The notes: a model not told the origin generated them from the letters alone. A DNA stretch of 64,000 nt from Thermoactinospora rubra (GCF_002093975.1 NZ_KZ084337.1:30269-94268); one strand, 5' to 3'; shown: positions 25,919-34,053, counted from the stretch's first letter. Program-made: numbers and translations.

Positions 25919-27133
25919 TCAAGGCAGCCTCATCGCCTTGGCGAGGCTCAGCAGCTCGCGCCGGCGCAGAAGCCGCCCGCTTTCTCGCAGGTCACGCACG
26001 ATGTTGCGGACCAAAGGGCGGTTACGGACGTGCTGAGGTGCAATGCGATCCGCGCGAAGGAGCGCGTCCACCGCCTCGTTGTCTTTGCGGTTCATGTGGT
26101 ATCCCGCTGCTGCGCAGGTCCAGTAATGCGCCTGCCTCTCCGAGGAGGCAATCTCGGCGATCTCTACATGCTCCGCCCGCGTGATCACATCACGGGGCCG
26201 CCCCAGCTCCATGCTGACTTCTACGGCGTGAATGGTGGTGTTGACCCGGTTGAACTGGGTCTGGAAGACGTTCCCGTCTCTCGGGAGAACTTCAGCGACT
26301 CGTCTCGCTTCGGCAAGGTGGCTCTCGGCTTCCCGCTGGTCCCACAGCCGGGAGTAGGCGACGGCCGCGCGCAGGTGCAGCGCGCCCCACATCGCCTTGA
26401 TCGTGTCATCCGTACCGACGTACGGCTCTAGCTGGTCAAGCGCGGACAGCGCCGCGTTCTTGGCTGGGTCGAGCTGTGCTTCGTGCAGCCACACGCCGCA
26501 CAAATCCCAGGCCGCCGCGGCCATGAGGTCCGGCGAGCCGACCGCTTGCGCGGCCACCAGCTCCCGCTGCACCGCCGTCCAGCCCAGATCGTGATGACCC
26601 AGCAGGTTGGAGGACACGCGCGCCATGTGGCAGGCGCGCAGCATCAACGCCTCCGCCCGGTCCCGGTCGGCTGAGCTGTCGGCGGTGATCAGGGTCAGGT
26701 CGGTGATGATGCCGGGCAGCACCTCTCCGAGGGCGGTGAACTTCGCGTCCTGGCGCAGCCGCTCCGCCAGCCGGACGTGGGCCTCCAGCTCCTCCAGGCT
26801 CCGCGGCTGCCGGTCCCGCAGCAGGCCGGCCCCGCCCGGCATGGTGGCCTGCTGGAGCGCGAGCCGCAGCCCGGGGATGGCCGAGTGGCCGGAGTCGAGG
26901 TCTTCCGTCTCGTGCCGGTACGGCTGGCCGGTCAGCTCGGGCACCTCCACGCCGAGCGCCTCGGCGAGCTGGCCGAGCACGCTCATGCGGTCCAGCGGCA
27001 GGCGCCCGTTCTCGACCTTGGACAACCACGAGACCGAACGGCCGATCTTGGCCGCGAGGGTGGCCTGATCCCAGCCCTTGCGGTGGCGGGCCCGCGCGAT
27101 CCGCTGGCCGGTGGTCAGCAGCTCGGTTGCCAT
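25919..27133 (-). CDS. XRE regulator with TPR-like C-terminal domain
   Basis: A 404-residue regulator. The N-terminal Cro/C1 helix-turn-helix (QRIARARHRKGWDQATLAAKIGRSVSWLSKVENGR) is followed by a long helical, tetratricopeptide-like region to residue 400. This architecture occurs in peptide- or ligand-sensing actinobacterial regulators. The start has GGAGGGG upstream. A perfect inverted repeat at 27196-27214 is the probable operator. It may report host state to the element, but no inducer is evident. Confidence 0.8.
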   Translation of the reverse strand: MATELLTTGQRIARARHRKGWDQATLAAKIGRSVSWLSKVENGRLPLDRMSVLGQLAEALGVEVPELTGQPYRHETEDLDSGHSAIPGLRLALQQATMPGGAGLLRDRQPRSLEELEAHVRLAERLRQDAKFTALGEVLPGIITDLTLITADSSADRDRAEALMLRACHMARVSSNLLGHHDLGWTAVQRELVAAQAVGSPDLMAAAAWDLCGVWLHEAQLDPAKNAALSALDQLEPYVGTDDTIKAMWGALHLRAAVAYSRLWDQREAESHLAEARRVAEVLPRDGNVFQTQFNRVNTTIHAVEVSMELGRPRDVITRAEHVEIAEIASSERQAHYWTCAAAGYHMNRKDNEAVDALLRADRIAPQHVRNRPLVRNIVRDLRESGRLLRRRELLSLAKAMRLP

Positions 27134-27195
27134 GGTCTCCACCCCTCCTTCTCGTCGTCGCCGTGCTTCGACGATAAGGCGGGGGATGCGGCCCA

Positions 27196-27214
27196 CTGGC
27201 AGAAAAACTGCCAG
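27196..27214. promoter_or_regulatory. inverted repeat upstream of XRE/TPR gene
   Basis: CTGGCAG-AAAAA-CTGCCAG is a perfect 7-bp inverted repeat, 62 bp upstream of the XRE/TPR start. It is a likely autoregulatory operator. A further hairpin, GCAGGCC-N7-GGCCTGC, follows at about 27234-27254. Confidence 0.5.
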
Positions 27215-27311
27215 CGCACAGGCACGCCAAAAGGCAGGCCGTCCGATGGCCTGCGGAAATGCGTGGTGATGGAGTTGTCCGCGATTTTGTACGGCTACCG
27301 CGACACGCCGT

Positions 27312-27656
27312 CTATCGGGCTTGACCAGCCAGAATGCGGCGCCAGAGGTCTTCCGTTTCCCTCCATATTGCCCAGGCCGATTCGGTTATTTCCGTTGTGC
27401 CCCTCCGGTGTCTGCTGCGCCGTACGAAGAACAATCCGCCCGCCCCGCACAGCTCATAGACCACCGGCAGGCACGCGCAGGTGTACTCAATGACCCTGAC
27501 GCGCACGGCGCGTTGGGTCTCGGGGCGCCAGTCCAGGTGGATGCTGTCCTCTCGCGGGGGTAGTGGATGAAGGTCGTGATAGGCCGGCATCGGCGAGCGA
27601 GTCCTCCATGGGGACCCCACCCGAAGGGCCGCCCAACCATCGCTCACCGACGCCAT
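27312..27656 (-). CDS. conserved AICE-type protein, unknown function
   Basis: A 114-residue soluble protein. It has a PLPPREDSIHLDWRPETQR stretch, a Cys pair in YTCACLPVVYELC, and a C-terminal WAIWRETEDLWRRIL helix. Proteins of this look are frequent beside GntR genes in actinomycete mobile elements. The start is uncertain: ATG 27654-27656 (MASVSDG) or ATG 27588-27590 (MPAYHDL). It is divergent from the small GntR gene at 27753. No function can be given. Confidence 0.6.
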   Translation of the reverse strand: MASVSDGWAALRVGSPWRTRSPMPAYHDLHPLPPREDSIHLDWRPETQRAVRVRVIEYTCACLPVVYELCGAGGLFFVRRSRHRRGTTEITESAWAIWRETEDLWRRILAGQAR

Positions 27657-27725
27657 GCCTTGAGCGTAAGCCAACCTGTCCTAACCTGTCTACACCATTC
27701 CTAGGAATTCCTGTTCTATGTTCGC

Positions 27726-27741
27726 AGGTAGAGGGCTACCT
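27726..27741. promoter_or_regulatory. inverted repeat before second GntR gene
   Basis: AGGTAG-AGGG-CTACCT, with perfect 6-bp arms, lies 12 bp before the GTG start of the small GntR protein. It is probably its autoregulatory site and could also affect the divergent gene at 27656. Confidence 0.45.
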
Positions 27742-27752
27742 ACAGTCGTCTT

Positions 27753-27995
27753 GTGATCGATTGGGACCCGAGGCTCTACAAGTGGGAGCAGATAGCGAAC
27801 GTCGTAGCCAAGCGGATCAAGGACGGCACCTATCCGCCCCTCACGCTCATCTCCGAAGTGAAGCTTCAGGAGGAGTTCGACGTCGCCAGGGTCACCGTCC
27901 GAAAGGCCATGGAGTCCCTACGGGAACAGGGCCTGATCACCACCAAGCCCGGCAAAGGCTCGATCGTCAGCCCTCAGCCCGACCCGAGTGAATGA
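27753..27995 (+). CDS. small GntR-family regulator (DNA-binding domain only)
   Basis: An 80-residue protein consisting only of a GntR winged helix-turn-helix: KWEQIANVVAKRIKDGTYPP, EVKLQEEFDVARVTVRKAMESL and the KPGKGSIV wing. No effector-binding domain follows. It starts at a GTG. A second GntR in the same element suggests layered control, for example excision versus transfer. Confidence 0.78.
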   Translation: MIDWDPRLYKWEQIANVVAKRIKDGTYPPLTLISEVKLQEEFDVARVTVRKAMESLREQGLITTKPGKGSIVSPQPDPSE

Positions 27996-27999
27996 GAAC

Positions 28000-28251
28000 T
28001 TTCTCTACAGTCTCAAGGCCGTGCCGCCTGCGGCGGCCCGGCGCGCGTCGGGGCGGCCAGCGGGCCGCGCTGCGGCTCTCCGGCCGGTCGCGGCCCGCGC
28101 CGCCCACGCGCTGACCCGCCACACCGAACAGGCCTGAACCGATCAACGCTCACCACGGGTACGGCCGGCGGCAGCCATACCCGCCGCAGCCGATGCCGGT
28201 TAGAACGGCGCCTCCGGCGGGGATCTCCGGCCCCGAGGTGATCATCTCGCG
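28000..28251. other. GC-rich spacer without recognisable gene
   Basis: Very GC-rich, with short hairpins such as GCCGCC-T-GCGGCGGC near 28023. I see no gene. A replication-related region is possible but unsupported. Confidence 0.35.
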
Positions 28252-28356
28252 ATGGCCGAGCGTGCGGAGTGGCTGACGTGGAATCTGATCACCTCGTACG
28301 CCCTCGACCCAGGCAAGCCCAGCGGCCCGGCTCCTGCGCCTCAAGCCCGGCTGTAA
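28252..28356 (+). CDS. possible 34-residue peptide within inverted repeat
   Basis: ATG 28252 to TAA 28354 encodes a short protein containing TWNLITSYALDPGKPSGP. The right arm of the inverted repeat, read on the minus strand, encodes the similar WGITSYAVDPPRSGSGP. The conservation at protein level suggests both derive from one gene end. Expression is doubtful. Confidence 0.3.
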   Translation: MAERAEWLTWNLITSYALDPGKPSGPAPAPQARL

Positions 28357-28476
28357 CCGGTAGGGCAACACATGATCGGGGAACGGCGGCCGGTGCACGG
28401 ACACGCCAAGCCGGGCTTGACGCTCCGTCGCCGGGCCGCTGCCGCTTCGCGGTGGGTCGACGGCGTACGAGGTGAT
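28288..28476. repeat. large imperfect inverted repeat (65/68-bp arms)
   Basis: Left arm 28288-28352 and right arm 28409-28476 are inverted copies with scattered mismatches and a 3-bp indel. Perfectly paired blocks include ATCACCTCGTACGCC, CAGCGGCCCGG and CAAGCCCGGCT. The spacer is 56 bp. A transcript or single strand would fold into a long hairpin. Confidence 0.75.
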
Positions 28477-28529
28477 GCCCCACGAGGTCCTATGTGGTGA
28501 CAACCCGGATCGCCATGTGCAGAAGAAGC

Positions 28530-28553
28530 AATAGGAAACTGGAGTTTCCTATT
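28530..28553. promoter_or_regulatory. 24-bp operator-like palindrome
   Basis: AATAGGAAACT-GG-AGTTTCCTATT has perfect 11-bp arms. It ends 7 bp before the TTGACG of a probable promoter driving the secreted-protein gene, so a repressor or activator likely binds here. Confidence 0.6.
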
Positions 28554-28559
28554 ATTGGC

Positions 28560-28589
28560 TTGACGGCGTCGTCTGTGCGAGTTTAAGTG
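28560..28589 (+). promoter_or_regulatory. sigma70-type promoter of the secreted-protein gene
   Basis: TTGACG (28560-28565), an 18-bp spacer and TAAGTG (28584-28589), upstream of the ATG at 28654. The position next to the 24-bp palindrome supports it. Confidence 0.4.
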
Positions 28590-28653
28590 AATTCATGTGA
28601 TCGCAGGTGCCGCCAGAGGGCGAAACAGCCCTCCTTGTGAAAGGGAACGAAAG

Positions 28654-29460
28654 ATGCAGCTCGCAGTTACGTTACGGCGACAGGTCTCGCTTTCCGCGAT
28701 TCTCGCAATCTTCCTGGTGATTATCGCGGCGTCACCGGCAGCGGCTGAGACTGCTGCGGTATACACCCATGTGTACCGAAGCGACACTGACTGCACCTGG
28801 TCCGAATCAATCATCTCAAACTCTGGCGCAGATCCGTTAGCGCGGTCTTACACATCTGCCGATTATGTAGTGAGCGTACCGTATCCCCTCCACTGCTGGG
28901 AGCGAATAAATAAGTCGGCAGGGAATATTGCGGTTGCGATGACGCTATTCAAATGGACAGGCTCCGATTGGGCCGTCTGCTCGGACTCCGGCTTTTACTA
29001 TAATACTATTTACTCCCATAGTTGGGAGATAACTCTATCATATCTCCGGATAATGAGGAGATGTGGGAGTGGATCCATAGGCAATAGTACCGGTTCTTAT
29101 GTATATAACGGCGAATGGCATGGCGGCTGGAACTGGAGCGGCCATGTTTCGATGGCCTTGGCAGGCTCAGAGCCAGTCACCCTTGGTGAGCCCCCAACGT
29201 CGCCCGCATGGGTTAACCAAGACGGGACGATCAATCTCGCTGCGGTGCCCAAGAGGCTTCCGGTGGTAGGTGCAAGCGGGCGCCCGGTTAGAGACAAGCT
29301 CGGAAATATGGTGACGATCGATTCTCGAGAAATATTCAAGCTCCCCGCATCGCCCGACCAGGTCGACATCACAAAGCAGAATATAGGGGTTAAACAAAAG
29401 GCTCCTGGTGAATATACTAAGGTGCTCCAAGAGTGGGAGCTGAACTTCCCGGGCCAATAA
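28654..29460 (+). CDS. secreted protein of unknown function (cargo)
   Basis: A 268-residue exported protein. A Sec signal peptide (VSLSAILAIFLVIIAASPAAA) is cleaved near residue 31. The mature part has scattered cysteines (YRSDTDCTWS, LHCWERI, WAVCSDSG, MRRCGSGS) and is rich in Trp, Ser and Tyr, suggesting a disulfide-bonded beta fold. The C-terminal third is Pro- and Lys-rich. GC content is well below the window average, so the gene is foreign. A stem-loop follows, then a lipoprotein gene, so they look like one module. I recognise no family. Confidence 0.7.
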   Translation: MQLAVTLRRQVSLSAILAIFLVIIAASPAAAETAAVYTHVYRSDTDCTWSESIISNSGADPLARSYTSADYVVSVPYPLHCWERINKSAGNIAVAMTLFKWTGSDWAVCSDSGFYYNTIYSHSWEITLSYLRIMRRCGSGSIGNSTGSYVYNGEWHGGWNWSGHVSMALAGSEPVTLGEPPTSPAWVNQDGTINLAAVPKRLPVVGASGRPVRDKLGNMVTIDSREIFKLPASPDQVDITKQNIGVKQKAPGEYTKVLQEWELNFPGQ

Positions 29461-29470
29461 GCGAGATGTG

Positions 29471-29503
29471 GCTGTGGCTGAATATATAAAGTTCAGCCAC
29501 AGC
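29471..29503 (+). terminator. strong hairpin between secreted protein and lipoprotein
   Basis: A perfect 12-bp stem, GCTGTGGCTGAA/TTCAGCCACAGC, with a 9-base loop, 10 bp after the stop. There is no T-run, so it may be an attenuator or mRNA-stabilising structure rather than a full terminator. Confidence 0.6.
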
Positions 29504-29533
29504 TAATCTCATATATAATTCCTGAGGTGGAAT

Positions 29534-29827
29534 GTGAAGAGTGGACATGCAGCTGGAATGGCTCTTTTTATTGGCATAGTCATTGTGTCTGGGTGCACAA
29601 GTACTGCGGTCGAGCGCACCCTTGTTGGGCGGATCTCAACCATAACTTCTACGCAAATTTGTATCACGGTGAATCAACCGCCTGATGCCCGTCAGCGGAG
29701 CGAATGTTTCGATCGACAGCGTGCCACTCAATTTTACGGCAAATCGGATGTCGGTACGCTCGTGCAAGTCTATGCAGTGGGGAGGCTGGCCAAATCAGTT
29801 CATCAAATCGAGGCGCCAAAGAGCTAG
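29534..29827 (+). CDS. small lipoprotein (cargo)
   Basis: A 97-residue protein with a lipobox, IVIVSGC, lipidated at Cys21, which would anchor it outside the membrane. The rest (TLVGRISTITSTQICITVNQ, VGTLVQVYAVGRL) looks beta-rich and OB-like. The GTG start has a GAGGTGG site. It lies 73 bp after the secreted-protein gene with a hairpin between. Low GC matches its partner. Function unknown; an entry-exclusion or envelope role for the element is possible. Confidence 0.65.
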   Translation: MKSGHAAGMALFIGIVIVSGCTSTAVERTLVGRISTITSTQICITVNQPPDARQRSECFDRQRATQFYGKSDVGTLVQVYAVGRLAKSVHQIEAPKS

Positions 29828-29958
29828 GCCAACCGCCTACTGATGTTGGCTAGTCTCGAATCTGAGGAGGTCGAGTCGTTCTCGTAGGTAGCCGGTACTA
29901 CATCTGTAGATCTTGGGGTTTGCCTGCGCAACGGGGGTGATCGGCGGATAGTCGGTGT

Positions 29959-30508
29959 GTGACCTTGTTGCTGACCTACGATCTCGTTATGTCCTGGGAG
30001 GCCGACCTGCGGGCGGTGACCGATCGGATCGCCGGCCCGCTGTTCAAGCGGCCCGAGCCGCGTCAGGTCTTCGCCGACCTGGTCCGGGCGCTGCTGGGCG
30101 AGGTGCCGCGGAAGAACTCCTGGCAGTTGTCCGATCACATCGGCCATCCCACCGCCAACCGGTTCGAGCACCTGCTGTCGCGGGCGGTGTGGGAGGCCGA
30201 CGCGCTGCGTGATCGAGCATCTGGGCTGCGGCGAGGGTGTGCTCATCGCCGATGACACGGCCGCGATCAAGAAGGGCGTCAAGTCGGCAGGGGTGGCCCG
30301 CCAGTACTGCGGGCTGACCGGACAGGTGGAGAACTGCCAGGTCATGCCCATGCTCACCTACGCCGGCCCGGCCGGGCACGCCTTCATCAACCGGCGGTTG
30401 TACCTGCCCGAAGCCTGGGCCGCCGACCCGGCGCGCCGGACGCAGGCGCATGTCCCCGAGCAGGTGGCCTTCGCCACCAAACCCGCGCTGGTGATCGCGA
30501 TGCTGGAG
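29959..30508 (+). pseudogene. IS701-like transposase, frameshifted and truncated
   Basis: The N-terminal frame (29959-30205) contains RPEPRQVFADLVRALLGEVPRKNSW. After a frameshift near 30205 a second frame continues with GVLIADDTAAIKKGVKSAGVARQYCGLTG and AHVPEQVAFATKPALVIAMLE. These are IS701-family transposase segments including the first catalytic Asp (IADDT). The protein ends about halfway, and the frame then runs into an unrelated TPR-type tail. Confidence 0.8.
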
Positions 30509-30619
30509 GAGCGGCGTCGGGTGCTGGGGGAGGAGCATCCCGACACGTTAGCCACTCAGAGAAATCTCGCTGCGGTGGAAGAGGCGCTGGCTAGCAGCGT
30601 TGACAACGAGAAGCAGTAA
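30509..30619 (+). pseudogene. TPR-protein tail fused to transposase fragment
   Basis: In frame with the transposase fragment, the last 36 residues read RRRVLGEEHPDTLATQRNLA and onward. This is the classic kinesin-light-chain-type TPR signature of actinobacterial NB-ARC/TPR proteins. The fusion is a deletion scar: a large TPR gene was lost and only its end remains. Confidence 0.6.
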
Positions 30620-30760
30620 CTCGTTGCTGTACAGCAACACCCTCTTACGCGATCACACTTGGGCACCCACAGCCAGCCGAGGTATTCAAGCCGAACGATC
30701 CCTACCTCAAGATTGCTCAGTACTCGTAATGAAGGGGTCTCCACCGTTCCCGGTCCGCCT

Positions 30761-31657
30761 CTACAGCGGGTGAGGCTCTTCAAGCTCGGTCGCTGGTGGT
30801 CGATCCCAGAAAGTGGTCGCGATGACGAGCGCCGCTGCGACCAGGAGGTGCCATCGGGTCATCTTGGTCGCGTATGCGAGGTATTCGCCGCCCGCGACGA
30901 TGAGAACCGTCACGAACCCCTCGACAGCGGCGAGGAGGAGGAGCGCACCGATTCCCCATGCGACCCGGTGCCGCGTCCGGCCTGCCATGACGCCGCCGGC
31001 CGCCGCGGCCAAGGCGATGAGCACGATCAGCACACCGTCCACGTCGGCCTTGCAGGACCACGCCCCGGGTTGCTTCCACAGCAGTTCCGCCGGCGGTGTG
31101 GAGGCGAACCAGCCGAAGGAGGTGGACTCACCGGTCGGAAGAGAGAGCCGGCCGACCGTCCACGCAGCCGCCACGATGGCCGCCGCCCAGAGCACGATGC
31201 CCTTCCGCACCGGAGGCAGGGGCGAACGTGCCGCCACAAGCAGCGCCACGATGGCCACGGTGTAGCAGACGATCGACGGCCAGGGCTCATCGACGGGAAG
31301 GGGCCGGTCGGTGAGGGGGTGGGTAACGGACGGGAGGGAGATCGCGAGCAGCCTGAACACAAGGACGGCACAGACCGCCGCGCTCCCGAGGAGCGTGGTC
31401 CGGCGCGAGGCGCACAACAGGAGACCGGCCAGGACCACCGGCAGCAGGAGTTCGCCCCATGACAGCAGCTGCCACCACGGGCTCGTCGTCATGCGGAAGG
31501 GAGCGACGGAGTCGGCTCCCCAGCAGATCCCGACGTTCAGCTCTGCCGCGCTGACCCTGGAGGTCTTCAGGATGACCGGCCCGGAGGCGGCCAGGACCGC
31601 CCCGACGCGGAGTGCCTCTGCAGAAAGGCGCGTCTCCGCATGAGATGCCTGCGTCAC
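30761..31657 (-). CDS. polytopic membrane protein, unknown function
   Basis: A 298-residue protein with about seven predicted membrane helices, including LLLPVVLAGLLLCA, AAVCAVLVFRLLAISL, VCYTVAIVALLVAAR and VDGVLIVLIALAAAAGGVMAG. The GTG at 31655-31657 has GGAGAGG upstream. It is the last gene before the second att copy, a typical cargo position. No motif identifies a transport or enzymatic role. Confidence 0.68.
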   Translation of the reverse strand: MTQASHAETRLSAEALRVGAVLAASGPVILKTSRVSAAELNVGICWGADSVAPFRMTTSPWWQLLSWGELLLPVVLAGLLLCASRRTTLLGSAAVCAVLVFRLLAISLPSVTHPLTDRPLPVDEPWPSIVCYTVAIVALLVAARSPLPPVRKGIVLWAAAIVAAAWTVGRLSLPTGESTSFGWFASTPPAELLWKQPGAWSCKADVDGVLIVLIALAAAAGGVMAGRTRHRVAWGIGALLLLAAVEGFVTVLIVAGGEYLAYATKMTRWHLLVAAALVIATTFWDRPPATELEEPHPL

Positions 31658-31739
31658 GACGGCCTCTCCGTTCCCCGCTTGCTGGTAGATCGACTCGGGC
31701 GACAGTAGCGGACGAAGGTCGTGATCCCGCAAGGGCGAT

Positions 31740-31762
31740 GACAGCAGCGCTGACAGCAACGT
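31740..31762 (+). repeat. putative integrase arm-site repeat, left of att2
   Basis: Two 11-bp units, TGACAGCAGCG and TGACAGCAACG, with 12-bp periodicity. They end 77 bp before the att2 core. The spacing matches the corresponding repeat left of att3. Confidence 0.65.
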
Positions 31763-31838
31763 CCCTGCACACGGGCTCACTTCGGCTACCGTCCACCACC
31801 TTCTGATCAGGGTTGCCGCTATCTGAGCAGGGTGATTG

Positions 31839-31892
31839 GTCCGCCTGAAAAGCGGAAGGTCGGCGGTTCGACCCCGCCCCTGACCACCGCTC
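31839..31892 (+). repeat. att2 core (second copy of tRNA-Phe 3' half)
   Basis: 54 bp identical to 17964-18017. The upstream half of the tRNA is absent, so this is an attachment-site copy, not a gene. Confidence 0.9.
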
Positions 31893-31907
31893 GTGACCAG
31901 CACGAAT

Positions 31908-31939
31908 GCCCCGAAGCGATCATCGCTCCGGGGCGTTTT
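31908..31939 (+). terminator. terminator-like hairpin after att2
   Basis: A stem of GCCCCGAAGCG with CGCTCCGGGGC (one mismatch), followed by GTTTTC. It corresponds in position to the tRNA-cluster terminator at 18033. Confidence 0.7.
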
Positions 31940-31947
31940 CATTGCTC

Positions 31948-31970
31948 TGACGACAGCGCTGACGGCAACG
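31948..31970 (+). repeat. putative integrase arm-site repeat, right of att2
   Basis: TGACGACAGCG and TGACGGCAACG with 12-bp periodicity, starting 56 bp from the att2 core, exactly as at attL. Confidence 0.6.
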
Positions 31971-32021
31971 TCCTCTGGTCTTCCCTCGTAGTGTGGAGAT
32001 CGAACCGGGAGAGGTTTGGTC

Positions 32022-32297
32022 GTGGCAGCAGTCAGGCGGCGGCGCTTTGATCCGGAGTTCCGGGCGGGCGTGGTGCGTATCGTCAAGGAGGCCGGCAAGC
32101 CTGTCGCCCAGGTGGCGCGGGATCTGGGGATCAGCCCGTACACGCTGCACAAGTGGGTGCGGATGGATCGGCTGGACGAGCAGGGCAACGGCAACGGGGG
32201 CAGAACGCTGGAGGAGTCGGAGCAGGAGGAGCTGGCCCGGATGCGAGCCGAGAAGGCCGAGCTGGTCAAGCAGCACGCCCGGGAGAAAGCGGCCTGA
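32022..32297 (+). pseudogene. IS3-family orfA (helix-turn-helix), orphan
   Basis: About 91 residues of an IS3-type orfA. The helix-turn-helix is FRAGVVRIVKEAGKPVAQVARDLGISPYTLHKWV, followed by a Glu/Lys coiled coil. GGGAGAGG precedes the GTG start. The orfB transposase is absent, so the element cannot move by itself. The remaining 32298-32589 shows no gene. Confidence 0.65.
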
Positions 32298-32589
32298 GAG
32301 AAAGAACGCGAGCAGCTGGAAGACGAGGGCGACGACGCCCTGGGCTTGTCAGGCCGTAATAGCCTGATCAACCCGTCTACCAGGGGCTTCTCTACGTTAT
32401 CAGGTAAACGCGGACTTCGCGATCATGCCGTGATCAGCAGACTCCCGCCCAGAGGATAAAAAGGGCTGAGTGTGTTCCTGCTCGACTTCGACGCCAAACC
32501 TGTGAGATCTTCGCTGGCATGCCAGCATCACAGGTTGCCGCGTCACTGCGCAGCTTCCTTGTCGCACGTGATGTCGAGATTTCTTCTTT

Positions 32590-33090
32590 CTATGCGACCT
32601 CAGGCTCGATGCCGCCCGGTTCGCGAAGAACTAGTTTTGGGTGTAGCTGCTTGAGTCTTCTCTCTCCTTCAAGAAGCGCTTCCCGTAGCCGCATGACTTC
32701 ATTTATATAATTGCGATCGTCGATCTCGATCGCGTTCAAATAATCGAGAGTCGCTCCATACATATCGTCGAGCACCGACACTGTGGATGCTCCTGCATTG
32801 AATGTGTTCGCTGCGTCCTCAATTAGACTGCGTATAGTGAAGATGGAGCGCGTTACCCGCTCGCAATCGGCGCGCTCGTATTCATTCAGTTCCGCCGATC
32901 GGGCTGCAGTTCTCGGGACTTTCCTTAATGCGCGGCTTCTGTAAATTCTGTCGATCAGGCGCTGGAGTTTGCTGATCTCCGACAACGCCTGCTGGCGTCG
33001 CGCCACTGCCCATGCAGTAAGAAAAGCAAGCCCGGCACCTACAAATGTGCCCACCAGATTGGCGGCTGCGTTGCTGATGAAGTCATCCAT
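32590..33090 (-). CDS. small membrane-anchored protein, unknown function
   Basis: A 166-residue protein with one N-terminal membrane helix (NLVGTFVGAGLAFLTAWAVA, about 11-30). A charged alpha-helical cytoplasmic part follows, with several arginine-rich helices (RRQQALSEISKLQRLIDRIYRSR). A ribosome site, AGGGGG, precedes the ATG. GC content is low for this genome, so it is probably acquired. It is one of two intact cargo genes of the passenger element. I recognise no family; a phage- or stress-response role is only a guess. Confidence 0.6.
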   Translation of the reverse strand: MDDFISNAAANLVGTFVGAGLAFLTAWAVARRQQALSEISKLQRLIDRIYRSRALRKVPRTAARSAELNEYERADCERVTRSIFTIRSLIEDAANTFNAGASTVSVLDDMYGATLDYLNAIEIDDRNYINEVMRLREALLEGERRLKQLHPKLVLREPGGIEPEVA

Positions 33091-33129
33091 GTGTCCCCCT
33101 AAGTTGCAAAGAGGGAGCATATGCACTCC

Positions 33130-33468
33130 CCTATCCTCATGATCGACGTTTTCTCAATGGGTTTCAACTGATCCGTCTGTGTTCGAAGTGGACGAGGGCG
33201 AGCGCGGCGCGTACAAGGTCGCCGATCCGGCTGGGGCTGAGCGTGGTGTGTCATAGGGCCGTCCAGCGTTCGGCAAGAAGGGCGAAACCGCGCTCGCCTC
33301 CGGCGCCAACTCCGAGGAGGCCTGGCCCTTGCGCAGGTAGCCCAGCACACCCGGCAGGGTCTGTCGGTTGGGGTTGAGTCGCCGCCAGGGCAAGCCGCTC
33401 GCCTTGCGGTGCCGCCGGATGATCCCGGCCACATAGTCCAGCGTTGAACGCGACGGCGCGGACGCCAC
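33130..33468 (-). pseudogene. transposase remnants (IS5-like), decayed
   Basis: Minus-strand frames show STLDYVAGIIRRHRKASGLP followed by RRLNPNRQTLPGVLGYLRKG, reminiscent of the N-terminus of an IS5-group transposase. After a frame change a short LSPSRIGDLVRAALALVHFE piece appears. No complete domain survives. The family call is tentative. Confidence 0.4.
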
Positions 33469-33599
33469 TCATGAGCTGGCCGAACGGATGAAAGGGCTGA
33501 ACGCCACCCGGCGCACGGTCCACTTCACGACCGACTGGAAGATCACCGAGGTCGACGAGACCGCGATCACCAGATAATGCCCGGCAGGGTGCTGGGGTC

Positions 33600-33870
33600 G
33601 ATGAAGACGAGCGCGGAGGCGACGGATCTCGTTGACGGCAAGCGGGGGCTCAGCTCCGGCGTCTCGGCCGGGCGACCAGCCGTTCTTCCGTTCCGGATCG
33701 CTCAGCAGTCCCTCCAGGGCCGCCCGCGCCCGTAATCGCGGCTCGCGCCGCACGAAGTACGGCGCCAGCACCTGAGAGGACAGCTCATCCAGCGGACCGT
33801 CCCAACATGTCGAAACGACCTGGGCTACCGCGGACGGCACAGCCACTGTCCGATCACTTTTGAGCTTCAC
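33600..33870 (-). pseudogene. IS701-like transposase N-terminal fragment
   Basis: The frame from 33870 contains YFVRREPRLRARAALEGLLSDPERKNGW, the conserved N-terminal block of IS701-family transposases, and then loses similarity. The catalytic region is missing. It is a different fragment from the one at 29959. Confidence 0.65.
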
Positions 33871-34053
33871 AACCCCATGGTCTCGGCGGTGGCCGTCTCA
33901 TGTTCGGGACTTCGACCAGCTCGGATCTCGAAGTGCGGCTGGAGTCCTGACAAAGCCCAGGATATGCTGCGGGATCATGCGGTTAGACAATCCGAGCGGT
34001 GAAGCCGAGGGCTACTCCCCGATGGAGTGGCATCGTGATCGGTCAAGTGTGAT

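Larger units (their letters stand above)
17964..31892. mobile_element. pSAM2-like integrative conjugative element (AICE)
   Basis: It is bounded by 54-bp identical repeats of the tRNA-Phe 3' half (17964-18017 and 31839-31892). Inside, leftward, are int, xis, rep, small proteins, a DUF2637 membrane protein and an FtsK/TraB-like translocase, controlled by GntR and XRE regulators. This is the standard actinomycete AICE plan: excision, rolling-circle replication and double-stranded DNA transfer. Cargo genes lie next to both ends. The unit is 13.9 kb from repeat start to repeat start. Confidence 0.88.

Noticed and set aside
28150..28503. 117-codon minus-strand protein
   Set aside because: It spans both arms of the inverted repeat and has no start signal or family; only the repeated part looks protein-like.
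31847..31886. A second tRNA-Phe gene
   Set aside because: Only the anticodon arm and 3' half are present. Upstream sequence cannot form acceptor or D-arm, so it is an att copy.
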